64,000 bases of DNA, taken from Comamonas odontotermitis (GTDB taxonomy: Bacteria; Pseudomonadota; Gammaproteobacteria; Burkholderiales; Burkholderiaceae_C). A program made the translations under genes and the position numbers. The notes under the pieces are model-generated. The model worked only from the letters and a program-made list of their open reading frames with translations. It did not search any database and was not told the DNA's origin. This document shows, piece by piece, positions 26,102-35,126 of this stretch. Numbering within the stretch: position 1 is the stretch's first letter; each line of letters begins with the position of its first letter. Where the stretch lies: contig NZ_JACHKZ010000007.1 in the NCBI RefSeq assembly GCF_014207855.1, positions 124,001 through 188,000 of the forward strand, given 5' to 3'.

Positions 26102-27265
26102 TCAGCGGCGACCCTGGGGCATGGCGCGGCTGCTGGCGGGGCGGGTGTCCGGGGTGATGCGGAGCGTCAGGCTGCTGTCGTTGCGGCGAATCTGCATCTG
26201 CGCTTCGGTGCCAGGCATCAGGGCGGCAACGGCCGTCAAAAGCTCCTGCACATGGCGCACTGGCTTGTCTCCGACATGGGTGATCACGTCTCCTGGCCGG
26301 ATACCGGCCAGGGCTGCCGGGCCGTTTTGCAGTACGCCGGTGATGATCACGCCCTCGTCAGCCTTGACGCCAAAGGTTTCGGCCAGCTCGGGCGTCAGGT
26401 CGTTGGGCTCCACGCCGATCCAGCCGCGTGTCACCTTGCCATCGCGCACGATGCTGTCGAGCACATTCTTGGCAATGGCCACGGGGATCGCAAAGCCGAT
26501 GCCCATGCTGCCGCCCGAGCGAGAATAGATGGCCGTGTTGATGCCCAGCAGGTTGCCATTCACATCGACCAGTGCGCCGCCCGAGTTGCCGGGGTTGATG
26601 GCGGCATCGGTCTGGATGAAGTTCTCGAAAGTATTGATGCCCAGCTCGCTCCTGCCCAGTGCGCTGATGATGCCGCTGGTCACCGTCTGGCCCACGCCAA
26701 AAGGGTTGCCAATGGCGAGCACCTGATCGCCAACTTCGACTGATTCCGAGTTACCCAGCACGATCACAGGCAGCTTGTCCAGCGTGATTTTGAGAATGGC
26801 CAGGTCCGTCTCCGGGTCGGTGCCAATCACCTGGGCCTTGGATTTGCGGCCGTCGGTCAAAGTCACTTCGATATCGTCGGCCGCCTCCACCACGTGGTTG
26901 TTGGTAAGCACATAGCCATCGGGGCTGATGATGACGCCGCTGCCCAGGCCCGCCTGGCTCTGCACGCCCTGATCGCCAAAGAAGAACTGGAACCACGGAT
27001 CATTGGCGCGCGGGTGGCGCACCTCGGTGCTGGTGTTGATGCTGACCACGGCGGGCGCGGCCTTCTTGGCCGCCGGGCTGAAACTGCTGGTGGCGACTGC
27101 GGCATGGGTGCTGTCGTCCTTGGGCGCCTCGATCAGCGCAATGCCTGCATTGCTGCGCACATTTTTATTGCGCTGCAGCCAGCTGGGCTGCAGGGTGGCC
27201 ACAACGAAATAGATGGCAAGCAGTACGGTGACCACCTGGGTGAACAGAAGCCAGAGGCGTTTCAT
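26102..27265 (-). CDS. Membrane-anchored trypsin-like serine protease with one PDZ domain (DegS/HhoA-type)
   Basis: The 387-residue protein has one N-terminal membrane anchor (MKRLWLLFTQVVTVLLAIYF), a trypsin-like domain with the triad His in TNNHVVEAAD, Asp in TDLAILKI and Ser in NPGNSGGALVD, and a single C-terminal PDZ domain (GWIGVEPNDLT to the end). One PDZ and a membrane anchor fit the DegS/HhoA branch of envelope stress proteases rather than the two-PDZ DegP. The start at 27265 is preferred because it places the anchor at the very N-terminus; an upstream in-frame start at 27307 adds 14 residues. It is convergent with tatC, as in related genomes. Confidence 0.93.
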   Translation of the reverse strand: MKRLWLLFTQVVTVLLAIYFVVATLQPSWLQRNKNVRSNAGIALIEAPKDDSTHAAVATSSFSPAAKKAAPAVVSINTSTEVRHPRANDPWFQFFFGDQGVQSQAGLGSGVIISPDGYVLTNNHVVEAADDIEVTLTDGRKSKAQVIGTDPETDLAILKITLDKLPVIVLGNSESVEVGDQVLAIGNPFGVGQTVTSGIISALGRSELGINTFENFIQTDAAINPGNSGGALVDVNGNLLGINTAIYSRSGGSMGIGFAIPVAIAKNVLDSIVRDGKVTRGWIGVEPNDLTPELAETFGVKADEGVIITGVLQNGPAALAGIRPGDVITHVGDKPVRHVQELLTAVAALMPGTEAQMQIRRNDSSLTLRITPDTRPASSRAMPQGRR

Positions 27266-27637
27266 AGAGGCAAAGAGGGAAGAGGGTGCCAAGGGTCTGG
27301 AGCGCACCGGCAGTGGCCCCGCATGGGGGTGATTATGTCATTCGTGTCTCGGATGCTTCCGTTTTTACGGCGACGCCGTGGCATTGCATCGCGCATGGTG
27401 GCCGCGGGCATCGCTGATGGCGATGGTCATGAATGGCGCGTTGGTGAAGGAGTCTAGGGTTTGTACCTAAAATTGTCGTTTTGACTGCGCCTTTCCTGCA
27501 CATTGCGGTTCCTTGCGAACTGGCCATCCTCCAGGCTTGCCTGCCACGATTCCGTATCCCGGCGATCCCGAACCCAGTGATTGCGCCCAAAACTGCGCCG
27601 CGTTGCACTGCGCTGTCTTCTGAAAGCTAGAGGACAC
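27266..27637. other. Divergent promoter region between protease and MFS genes
   Basis: No gene is seen in this 372-base gap. It must hold the promoters of both flanking genes. A short AT-richer spot around 27465-27485 (GTACCTAAAATTGTCGTTTT) is the most promoter-like stretch, but I cannot define boxes with confidence. Confidence 0.5.
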
Positions 27638-28966
27638 ATGACTTCACAAACCTTCCCACAAGGCGCTGCCGCTGCAGCGCCTGCCCGCGCGTTGACGCGC
27701 GGCGACTACAAGACCCTGGGCCTCTCCGCCCTGGGCGGCACCCTGGAGTTCTACGACTTCGTGGTGTTCGTCTTTTTTGCCAACGTGATCGGTACGCTGT
27801 TCTTCCCGGCCGAAATGCCTGACTGGCTGCGCCAGCTGCAGACCCTGGGCATCTTTGCCGCCGGCTATCTGGCGCGGCCATTGGGCGGCATCCTGATTGC
27901 GCACTTCGGTGACATCCTGGGTCGCAAAAAAATGTTCACGCTGTCGATCTTTTTGATGGCGGTGCCCACGCTGGTGATCGGCTTGCTGCCCACCTATGCT
28001 TCCATCGGCATTGCCGCGCCCTTGCTGCTCTTGCTGATGCGCGTGCTGCAGGGCGCAGCCATTGGCGGTGAAATGCCCGGCGCCTGGGTGTTTGTGGCCG
28101 AGCACGCACCAGCGCGGCACTATGGTTTTGCCATTGGCGCGCTCACCTCGGGCATCACCGGTGGCATTTTCCTGGGCTCCATCATTGGTGTGTGGCTCAA
28201 CAGCAGCTATAGTGCCACCGAGATTCACGACTGGGCTTGGCGCATTCCGTTCATTCTGGGTGGTGCCTTTGGCCTGGTGTCGGTGTATCTGCGCCGCTTT
28301 CTGCACGAGACGCCGGTCTTCCAGGAACTGCAGGCACGCAAGGAGGCCGGGCGCGAGCTGCCGATCAAGACCATTCTGCGCGAGCACCGCGCGGCCTGCG
28401 TGCTGGTGGCGCTGATGACCTGGGTGCTGTCCACTGCCATCGTGGTGGTGGTGCTGTTCACGCCCGCCTACTTGCAGAAGGTCTTCCACATTGCCCCGGC
28501 ATCGGCCATGAAAGCCAATGCGCTGGCCACGGTCACGCTGACGCTGGGTTGCGTGTTTTGGGGCTGGCTGTCCGACCGCCTGGGCACCCGCGTCGTGATG
28601 GTGCTGGGCTGGCTGGGCATGAGCGCCACCGCCTATATCTTCTACTTGGGTCTGCCGGGCAACGAGGCATCTCTGCTGTGGTCCTATGCGCTGGTGGGCT
28701 TTTTTGTGGGCAGCATCTCGCTGCTGCCAGTGGTGGGCGTTCGAGCCTTCCCGGCGCCGGTGCGATTCACCGGCTTGTCCTTTGCCTACAACATGGCCTA
28801 TGCGGTGTTTGGCGGGCTCACGCCCATGCTGGTCTCCGTCTGGCAGCAGAACGATGTGATGGCGCCCGCCCACTACGTGGCAGCCATGGGCATTCTGGGC
28901 GCGGTGCTGGGCTTCTGGCCTCTGGCCAGCAAGGGTTGGCAACCTCGGTCTACCAACGGCCGGTAA
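27638..28966 (+). CDS. MFS transporter, metabolite:proton symporter (MHS) type
   Basis: The 442-residue protein has twelve hydrophobic segments and the MHS branch signature: GGTLEFYDFVVFVFFANVIG in the first helix, GYLARPLGGILIAHFGDILG with RKK in the loop after helix 2, and MRVLQGAAIGGEMPGAWVFV in helix 4. MHS members (ProP, KgtP, ShiA types) carry organic acids or betaines with protons; the substrate here is unknown. The start at 27638 has the ribosome-binding site AGAGGA. The last 17 bases overlap the end of the leftward AmiS/UreI-like gene. Confidence 0.9.
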   Translation: MTSQTFPQGAAAAAPARALTRGDYKTLGLSALGGTLEFYDFVVFVFFANVIGTLFFPAEMPDWLRQLQTLGIFAAGYLARPLGGILIAHFGDILGRKKMFTLSIFLMAVPTLVIGLLPTYASIGIAAPLLLLLMRVLQGAAIGGEMPGAWVFVAEHAPARHYGFAIGALTSGITGGIFLGSIIGVWLNSSYSATEIHDWAWRIPFILGGAFGLVSVYLRRFLHETPVFQELQARKEAGRELPIKTILREHRAACVLVALMTWVLSTAIVVVVLFTPAYLQKVFHIAPASAMKANALATVTLTLGCVFWGWLSDRLGTRVVMVLGWLGMSATAYIFYLGLPGNEASLLWSYALVGFFVGSISLLPVVGVRAFPAPVRFTGLSFAYNMAYAVFGGLTPMLVSVWQQNDVMAPAHYVAAMGILGAVLGFWPLASKGWQPRSTNGR

Positions 28967-29432
28967 GCATGAGCAGGCCTGGAGCCCAGCAAGTGCCTAC
29001 GCCGCAGGCGACGGTGTAGTGCGGCAGCAGGCGCAAGCGGCGGCCCAGGCCCATGGATACAAAGAACAGCAGCCACAGGCTGGCCCACAGCAGCCAGAGT
29101 GCTGCCATGCGCCAGTCCTGCTGTACTGCAGCACAGGCCAGGGCATTGATGGCCACAAAGCCGCTGTACCAGCCCAGGCCTTCACCCTTGAGGCCGAAGC
29201 AGTGCGTGGCGGCCACATACAGATAGGTGAAGGCGAACAGCAGGCCACCCGCGCTTGCAAAATAATCCGGCGTGTCGCTTGCGCGCACCAGGCCCAGCAG
29301 ATTGGTGAACAGTGCCAGCAATCCCACCAGCAGATTGAGCGCCACCGTATCCCGAGGCTCGATGCGGCCTGCCAGCGACAGGCCATTGACGATCAGAACC
29401 GCGCCGATGAAAAGAAGTGCAACGCCAAGCAT
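28950..29432 (-). CDS. AmiS/UreI-family urea or amide channel protein
   Basis: The 160-residue protein is nearly all hydrophobic (about six helices) and follows the AmiS/UreI pattern: MLGVALLFIGAVLIVNGLSL at the start, LLFAFTYLYVAA in the middle, GLGWYSGFVAINALACA, and WLLWASLWLLFFVSMGLGR. Known members carry urea or short amides across the inner membrane and usually sit next to urease or amidase genes. No urease or amidase is in this window, so the substrate is open. Its 3' end overlaps that of the MFS gene by 17 bases in a tail-to-tail arrangement. Confidence 0.88.
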   Translation of the reverse strand: MLGVALLFIGAVLIVNGLSLAGRIEPRDTVALNLLVGLLALFTNLLGLVRASDTPDYFASAGGLLFAFTYLYVAATHCFGLKGEGLGWYSGFVAINALACAAVQQDWRMAALWLLWASLWLLFFVSMGLGRRLRLLPHYTVACGVGTCWAPGLLMLTGRW

Positions 29433-29545
29433 GAGGAAATCAGGTGAAGGGGCAAGGAGAAGGGCGCGCCAGTGTAATGGCGCTGCAACCGTGGTTATCG
29501 CGCTCCCATGGCATAAGAGAAATTCCCTTCTGAGACAATCGCGCC

Positions 29546-30298
29546 ATGACGACCACCCGCCAAGACATGCTGCAGGCGTTCAATACCCTGCTGCAACCCG
29601 AACGATTCAAGGATTACGGCCCCAATGGCCTGCAGGTCGAGGGCAAGACCGAAATCCGCAAGCTCGTGAGCGGCGTGACCGCCTCGCGTGCGCTGATCGA
29701 TGCGGCCATTGCCGTCGGGGCCGACGCCATCTTTGTGCACCACGGCCTCTTCTGGCGTGGGTATGACGGACGCATTACGGGGTGGATGAAGCAGCGCATC
29801 GAACGCCTGATCAAGAACGATATCAGCCTGTTCGCCTACCACCTGCCGCTCGACGCTCACCCGGAATTGGGCAACAACGCGCAGCTGGGCGCACGTCTGG
29901 GTTGGCAGGCGGATGGTCGCTTTGGAGAGCAGGAACTGGGCTTCATCGGAACCATTGCGGAAGCTTCTGCACAGCAGACTGCGGCGCAGATACAACAGGC
30001 TTTGGGCCGCTCCGTCACGCTGGCGACAAGCGAAAACCCTCGCCCCATCCGCCGCATGGCCTGGTGCACCGGGGGGGCGCAAAGCTTTTTTGAAGCTGCC
30101 ATCGCGGCTGGTGCCGATGGCTTTTTGACCGGCGAAATCTCCGAACCGCAGGCCCATCTGGCACGCGAGACAGGGGTGAGCTTTTTTGCCGGTGGCCACC
30201 ACGCCACCGAACGCTACGGCGCCCCGGCTGTGGCGGCGTTGGTGGCGCAGCAACTGGGCGTTGTGCACGAGTTCATCGACATCGATAATCCGGCCTGA
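29546..30298 (+). CDS. Nif3-like dinuclear metal center protein
   Basis: Nif3/YbgI proteins form ring-shaped hexamers with a two-metal site; some have been called GTP cyclohydrolase I type 2, but the role is unsettled. The 250-residue product has the start region FKDYGPNGLQVEG, the metal motif IFVHHGLFWRG (about 63-73), AYHLPLDAHPELGNN, and the second metal region SFFAGGHHATERYG with His and Glu. It stands alone before pdxA, with a copy of the dispersed repeat between. Confidence 0.9.
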   Translation: MTTTRQDMLQAFNTLLQPERFKDYGPNGLQVEGKTEIRKLVSGVTASRALIDAAIAVGADAIFVHHGLFWRGYDGRITGWMKQRIERLIKNDISLFAYHLPLDAHPELGNNAQLGARLGWQADGRFGEQELGFIGTIAEASAQQTAAQIQQALGRSVTLATSENPRPIRRMAWCTGGAQSFFEAAIAAGADGFLTGEISEPQAHLARETGVSFFAGGHHATERYGAPAVAALVAQQLGVVHEFIDIDNPA

Positions 30299-30302
30299 TT
30301 TT

Positions 30303-30352
30303 GCTATTTATTTGATAGCTTTTGCGCTTGATGAGTATGCGCTGGAGCTTGT
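30303..30352 (+). repeat. Dispersed intergenic repeat before pdxA
   Basis: GCTATTTATTTGATAGCTTT then TGCGCTTGATGAGTATGCGC and TGGAGC is a near-consensus unit with both halves, ending about 20 bases before the pdxA start. Confidence 0.65.
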
Positions 30353-30372
30353 TTTAATCAAAGGTTTTTGCC

Positions 30373-31413
30373 GTGAGCCGCACTCCACTTCTGGCCATCA
30401 CCCAGGGCGATCCCGCCGGTATTGGCCCCGAGATCATTGCCAAGGCCTTTCGTGATGCGCCTGAGCGCATGCAAGGCTGCTTCGTCGTGGGCGACGTGGC
30501 CACCTTGCGCCGCGCCGCGCAGTTGCTGCAACGGCCGGGCCGGTGTGCCTTGCCTGTAGCGGTGATTGCGGCTGCGCAAGATGCGCTGCAGGTACCGCCG
30601 CGTTGCGTGCCGGTACTGCCACTGCCTGGTTTGCCCGGCCCGCTGCCCTTTGGGCAGGTGCAGGCGGAGGCGGGGCGCGCTGCTGCTGCCTGCGTGCAGT
30701 GGGCTGCGCGCGCGGCCTTGCGCGGGCAGATTGATGGCCTGGTGACGGCCCCCCTGCACAAGGAGGCACTGCATCTGGCGGGTGTGGATTTCCCCGGCCA
30801 TACAGAGCTTTTGCAGGCCGAAGCCGCCGGGCACGCCGGTGTGCCGCTTGCGCAGATGCCCGTGCGCATGATGCTGGCCAACGAATCGCTGCGTACCGTG
30901 CTGGTGAGCATCCATGTCTCTCTGCGCGATGCGATTGAGGCAGTGACCAGCGCCAATGTGCTGGAAACGCTGCGCATCACCCATGCAGCGCTTTTCCGAT
31001 CGCTCGGCCGCGCGCCGCGTATTGCGGTCGCAGGGCTGAACCCGCATGCAGGCGAGGCCGGCCACATGGGGCGCGAAGAGATCGAGCAGATCGCTCCAGC
31101 CATTGCAGCGGCACGGGCGCTGGGCATGGATCTGACAGGCCCGGAAGCACCGGATACTGTATTCATGCGTGCCCGCAGTGCGCCGGGCAAGGCGGGTGAG
31201 TTTGATGTGGTGGTAGCGATGTACCACGACCAGGGTCTGATTCCGGTGAAGTATCTGGGCCTGGAGCAGGGCGTCAACGTGACTCTGGGCTTGCCGCTGG
31301 TACGCACCAGCCCGGACCATGGCACCGCCTTCAACATTGCCGGGCAGGGCGTGGCTGATGCGGCCAGTTTGATAGAGGCGGTGCAGGTGGCCAAGCGCTT
31401 GGTGACGGCCTGA
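30373..31413 (+). CDS. pdxA: 4-hydroxythreonine-4-phosphate dehydrogenase
   Basis: PdxA oxidises 4-phosphohydroxy-threonine in the DXP-dependent route to vitamin B6. The 346-residue protein begins LLAITQGDPAGIGPEIIAKA and has the metal-histidine motifs DFPGHTELLQ, GLNPHAGEAGHMGREE and YHDQGLIPVKYLG; RTSPDHGTAFNIAG is the usual end block. The start is GTG at 30373, giving the family N-terminus; an ATG is not available nearby. A common neighbour, the ksgA dimethyladenosine transferase, is absent. Confidence 0.96.
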   Translation: MSRTPLLAITQGDPAGIGPEIIAKAFRDAPERMQGCFVVGDVATLRRAAQLLQRPGRCALPVAVIAAAQDALQVPPRCVPVLPLPGLPGPLPFGQVQAEAGRAAAACVQWAARAALRGQIDGLVTAPLHKEALHLAGVDFPGHTELLQAEAAGHAGVPLAQMPVRMMLANESLRTVLVSIHVSLRDAIEAVTSANVLETLRITHAALFRSLGRAPRIAVAGLNPHAGEAGHMGREEIEQIAPAIAAARALGMDLTGPEAPDTVFMRARSAPGKAGEFDVVVAMYHDQGLIPVKYLGLEQGVNVTLGLPLVRTSPDHGTAFNIAGQGVADAASLIEAVQVAKRLVTA

Positions 31414-31507
31414 GCGGGCTCAGTTCACGAAGTTCCTTCTCAGGGGTAGGCGGGATCGGCCAGAGAAAGCGCCGCTTGGCTGTGGGCAGGCTTGGCGGGG
31501 CCAAGCC

Positions 31508-31537
31508 AAAAAAAGAAAGCAGCCTCGCGGCTGCTTC
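31508..31537 (-). terminator. Rho-independent terminator after mscL
   Basis: Read leftwards, GAAGCAGCCGCGAGGCTGCT forms a stem-loop followed by a T-rich run (TTTCTTTTTTT). Confidence 0.85.
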
Positions 31538-31576
31538 TTCTTCAGGATTTTATGCAACACACATCGTTGCGAAAGA

Positions 31577-32005
31577 TCAACGTTTCTGCTGCAGACTGTC
31601 GCGGATTTCACGCAACAGTACAACGTCTTCTGCTGGCGCTGCGGGTGCTTCTGCAGGTGCCTCGCGCTTGAGGCGATTGATCTGCTTGACCATCATGAAA
31701 ATGATGAAAGCCAGGATCAGGAAGTTGACCGCAACGGTGATGAAATTGCCGTAAGCAAACACTGGAATGCCCGCCTTCTTCAGCGCGTCGAGCGTGCGTG
31801 GCACACCGTCTGGGATAGTGCCCAGCACTACGAAAAGATTGGAAAAATCCAGCTTTCCAAAGATCATGCCCACCAGCGGCATGATCAGATCGTTCACAAC
31901 CGAATCGACGATCTTGCCGAATGCACCGCCGATGATCACGCCGACGGCCAGATCCATTACGTTGCCCTTGACCGCGAACTCACGGAATTCCTTCATGAAG
32001 CTCAT
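31577..32005 (-). CDS. mscL: Large-conductance mechanosensitive channel
   Basis: MscL opens under membrane tension to release solutes during osmotic downshock. The 142-residue protein starts [20 protein letters not shown] and continues [20 protein letters not shown], the pore helix with its conserved glycines; the second helix is [20 protein letters not shown]. The C-terminal helix [13 protein letters not shown] follows an Ala/Pro linker. The start at 32005 has a good ribosome-binding site (AGGAG). It is divergent from the petA promoter. Confidence 0.97.
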   Translation of the reverse strand: MSFMKEFREFAVKGNVMDLAVGVIIGGAFGKIVDSVVNDLIMPLVGMIFGKLDFSNLFVVLGTIPDGVPRTLDALKKAGIPVFAYGNFITVAVNFLILAFIIFMMVKQINRLKREAPAEAPAAPAEDVVLLREIRDSLQQKR

Positions 32006-32062
32006 TGTTGGCTCCTGTCAAAAAATAAACATGGGCTACAGTATCGCTCAGGTTTTGCCGCA

Positions 32063-32092
32063 TTGCATGACTGCCAGCTCCATCCGTACAAT
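32063..32092 (+). promoter_or_regulatory. Candidate sigma-70 promoter of petABC
   Basis: TTGCAT at 32063-32068 and TACAAT at 32087-32092 are separated by 18 bases, about 40 bases before the petA start. Confidence 0.6.
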
Positions 32093-32133
32093 CCGCGGAA
32101 AACCCGAGACACAATTGTTGATCAAGGAGCCCC

Positions 32134-32730
32134 ATGAGTGATTCTTCCATCGACTCCAGTAAGCGGACGTGGCTGATAGCGTCAGGATGTGCAGGTGCAG
32201 TAGGTGGAGTCGCCACTGCCGTTCCCTTTGTCAGTTCTTTCCAGCCTTCGGAAAAGGCCAAGGCCGCTGGTGCTGCGGTCGAAGTGGATATTTCGTCCCT
32301 CAAGCCTGGTGAAAAAATCACCACCGAGTGGCGCGGCAAGCCTATCTGGATCATGCGCCGTACCCCGGAGCAATTGGCCGATCTGCCCAAGCTCGACGGC
32401 CAGCTGGCAGATCCCAAGTCGGAGCGCACGGCATACCCCACACCGGAATATGCCAAGAATGAAACCCGCTCCATCAAGCCCGAAGTGCTGGTTGTGATCG
32501 GTATCTGCACCCATCTGGGCTGCTCTCCCATCGACAAGCTCTCTTCCGGCCCCCAGCCTTCGCTGCCGGACGACTGGAAGGGCGGCTTCCTGTGCCCCTG
32601 CCATGGCTCCACATTTGACTTGGCCGGGCGCGTCTTCAAGAACAAGCCTGCTCCCGACAACCTCGAAGTGCCAGCACACATGTATCTCTCGGATACCAAG
32701 CTGCTGATCGGCGAAGACAAAAAGGCATAA
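32134..32730 (+). CDS. petA: Ubiquinol-cytochrome c reductase, Rieske iron-sulfur subunit
   Basis: This subunit carries the 2Fe-2S cluster that accepts electrons from ubiquinol in complex III. The cluster motifs CTHLGCSP and CPCHGSTFD supply the two Cys and two His ligands, with the other two cysteines forming the stabilising disulfide. The N-terminus (SSKRTWLIASGCAGAVGGVA) is the Tat-type membrane anchor, with Lys-Arg in place of the strict Arg-Arg, and suits export by the tatABC system encoded upstream. The 198-residue length is normal. petB follows after 9 bases. Confidence 0.97.
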   Translation: MSDSSIDSSKRTWLIASGCAGAVGGVATAVPFVSSFQPSEKAKAAGAAVEVDISSLKPGEKITTEWRGKPIWIMRRTPEQLADLPKLDGQLADPKSERTAYPTPEYAKNETRSIKPEVLVVIGICTHLGCSPIDKLSSGPQPSLPDDWKGGFLCPCHGSTFDLAGRVFKNKPAPDNLEVPAHMYLSDTKLLIGEDKKA

Positions 32731-32739
32731 GGAGGCGGC

Positions 32740-34218
32740 ATGGCACACGAATTCAAGGACATATCGCCCAATGCCTCCATTGGCGCCAAGGCGAGCAACT
32801 GGCTGGAAAACCGCTTCCCCACGGCGTTTGAGGCCTATCGCGTACATATGTCGGAGTACTACGCTCCGAAGAACTTCAACTTCTGGTACATCTTCGGCTC
32901 ATTGGCGCTTCTGGTACTGGTGCTCCAGATCGTCACCGGTATCTTCCTGGTGATGCACTACAAGCCAGACGCCAATCCGGTGGGTGGCGTGATTGGTGCG
33001 CCAGCCGTGGCTTTTGCCTCGGTTGAGTACATCATGCGAGACGTTCCCTGGGGCTGGTTGATCCGAACCATGCACTCCACGGGCGCCTCGGCCTTCTTTA
33101 TCGTGGTGTATCTGCACATGTTCCGCGGCCTCCTGTACGGCAGCTACCGCAAGCCGCGCGAGCTGGTCTGGATTTTTGGCTGCGCCATCTTCCTGTGCCT
33201 GATGGCGGAAGCTTTCATGGGCTACCTGCTGCCCTGGGGCCAGATGTCGTACTGGGGCGCGCAGGTGATCGTGAACCTGTTCTCGGCCATTCCCTTCATC
33301 GGCCCTGATCTGGCGCTGCTGATCCGTGGTGACTATGTGGTTGGCGATGCTACCCTCAACCGCTTCTTCAGTTTCCACGTGATCGCTGTGCCTCTGGTAT
33401 TGCTGGGTCTGGTGGTTGCCCACTTGCTTGCTCTGCATGATGTGGGGTCGAACAACCCGGATGGCATCGAAATCAAGGGCCCCAAGGCGGCCAAGGATGC
33501 CAAGGGCCATCCGCTCGACGGCATTCCTTTCCACCCTTACTACACCGTGCACGACATCTTCGGTGTGGCGGTCTTCCTGTTCATCTTTTCGGCCATCGTG
33601 TTTTTTGCGCCAGAGATGGGCGGTTATTTCCTCGAATACAACAATTTCATTCCGGCTGATCCATTGAAGACGCCGAACCACATTGCACCGGTGTGGTACT
33701 TCACACCGTTCTATTCGATGCTGCGTGCCATTACCAGCGAAATGATGATTGCGCTCTCGGCCATCCTCGTCATTGCCGTTGCCTTTGTCTGCATCAAGAC
33801 GCGCATGGCCGGTGCGCTCAAGGGCCTGCTGGTTGCGGTGGGTGTGGTGGTTCTGGCCCTGTTTGGTGCCTTTGCCTTCACCGGCATCAAAGAGCTGTCG
33901 GGGATTGATGCCAAGTTCTGGGGCGTTGTGGTGATGGGTCTGGCGGTCATCATCCTGTTCTTCCTGCCCTGGCTCGATCACAGCCCTGTCAAGTCGATCC
34001 GCTACCGTCCGCACTGGCACAAATATGTGTACGCGGTATTTGTGGTCAATTTCATTGTGCTGGCGTACCTCGGGGTGCAGCCGCCATCGCCCATTGGCGA
34101 AAAAGTTTCGCAGGTGGGTACCTTGTTCTATTTTGGTTTCTTCCTGCTGATGCCTTGGTGGAGTCGCAAGGGAACGCCCAAACCGGTGCCTGACCGGGTT
34201 ACCTTTCATGCGCACTGA
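32740..34218 (+). CDS. petB: Ubiquinol-cytochrome c reductase, cytochrome b subunit
   Basis: Cytochrome b holds two b hemes and both quinone sites. The 492-residue protein contains the heme-histidine helices (IRTMHSTGASAFFIVVYLHM and FFSFHVIAVPLVLLGLVVAH), the QP-site PEWY-equivalent APVWYFTPFYSMLR, and GQMSYWGAQVIVNL with the Qo glycine-rich block. It has additional C-terminal helices beyond the eight of the mitochondrial protein, as usual in betaproteobacteria. A ribosome-binding site (AGGAGG) precedes the ATG at 32740. petC follows after 18 bases. Confidence 0.97.
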   Translation: MAHEFKDISPNASIGAKASNWLENRFPTAFEAYRVHMSEYYAPKNFNFWYIFGSLALLVLVLQIVTGIFLVMHYKPDANPVGGVIGAPAVAFASVEYIMRDVPWGWLIRTMHSTGASAFFIVVYLHMFRGLLYGSYRKPRELVWIFGCAIFLCLMAEAFMGYLLPWGQMSYWGAQVIVNLFSAIPFIGPDLALLIRGDYVVGDATLNRFFSFHVIAVPLVLLGLVVAHLLALHDVGSNNPDGIEIKGPKAAKDAKGHPLDGIPFHPYYTVHDIFGVAVFLFIFSAIVFFAPEMGGYFLEYNNFIPADPLKTPNHIAPVWYFTPFYSMLRAITSEMMIALSAILVIAVAFVCIKTRMAGALKGLLVAVGVVVLALFGAFAFTGIKELSGIDAKFWGVVVMGLAVIILFFLPWLDHSPVKSIRYRPHWHKYVYAVFVVNFIVLAYLGVQPPSPIGEKVSQVGTLFYFGFFLLMPWWSRKGTPKPVPDRVTFHAH

Positions 34219-34236
34219 GCCAGGGAGAGCATCACG

Positions 34237-35001
34237 ATGAAAAAAATAATCCTTTCTACCTTGCTGGCCGTTGGTGTCTGGATGGGGGCTGCCCCGGTGC
34301 ACGCCTCCGAAGGCGGTGTCGCCTGGGACAAGTTCAAGACCAGTACCACCGATACCGCGTCCTTGCAAAATGGTGCCAAGCTGTTTGTCAATTACTGCCT
34401 GAGCTGCCACTCCGCCTCGTTCATGCGCTACAACCGCCTCAAGGACATAGGCCTGACCGAGCAGCAGATCAAGGACAATCTGCTCCTGACCACCGACAAG
34501 GTCGGCGAAACCATGAAGGCCGCCATTGACCCCAAGCAAGCCAAGGAGTGGTTCGGGGCCAATCCCCCTGATCTGACCTTGGTAGCACGCTCGCGCGCCA
34601 GCGGCCAGGGAACGGGTGCGGATTACCTCTATACCTTCCTGCGCACTTTCTACAAGGACGACACCAAGGCCACAGGCTGGAACAACATGGCTTTCCCATC
34701 CGTGGGCATGCCGCACGTATTGTGGGAGCTGCAGGGCGTGCGCACGCCTGTGTACGAAGAAGTCGAGGAGCATGGCCACAAGGTGCAGCTGTTCAAGGGC
34801 TGGAACCAAGTGACCCCCGGCAAGATGAGTTCGGCCGAATTCGATAAGAATGTGGGTGATTTGGTGAACTATCTACAATGGATGGGTGACCCCAGCCAGA
34901 ACACCCGTATCCGTGTGGGTGTTTGGGTGCTGATCTTCTTGCTGGGTCTGATTCTCATTACCTGGCGCCTGAATGCAGCATTCTGGAAAGATGTGAAGTA
35001 A
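34237..35001 (+). CDS. petC: Ubiquinol-cytochrome c reductase, cytochrome c1 subunit
   Basis: Cytochrome c1 passes electrons from the Rieske protein to soluble cytochrome c. The 254-residue precursor has a signal peptide (MKKIILSTLLAVGVWMGAAP, cut after VHA), the heme-binding motif CLSCHSASFMRYNRL, the distal methionine region around VGMPHVLWELQG, and a C-terminal membrane anchor (VGVWVLIFLLGLILITWRLN). The order petA-petB-petC with gaps of 9 and 18 bases marks one operon. Confidence 0.97.
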   Translation: MKKIILSTLLAVGVWMGAAPVHASEGGVAWDKFKTSTTDTASLQNGAKLFVNYCLSCHSASFMRYNRLKDIGLTEQQIKDNLLLTTDKVGETMKAAIDPKQAKEWFGANPPDLTLVARSRASGQGTGADYLYTFLRTFYKDDTKATGWNNMAFPSVGMPHVLWELQGVRTPVYEEVEEHGHKVQLFKGWNQVTPGKMSSAEFDKNVGDLVNYLQWMGDPSQNTRIRVGVWVLIFLLGLILITWRLNAAFWKDVK

Positions 35002-35126
35002 TCACTGTTTTTGCGAGCAGCCCAGGCCCAGCCCTGTTTCCAGGGCTTGAATTCTGGTTGCCGATTTGTGTAGAGTGGGCGGCATTGACTGCTACCCACT
35101 CTTTTTGATTTTAGGAGCCTTCCACC

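Noticed and set aside
32899..34809. Antisense frame (636 codons) across petB and petC
   Set aside because: It is a shadow of two clear cytochrome genes, with no motif of its own.
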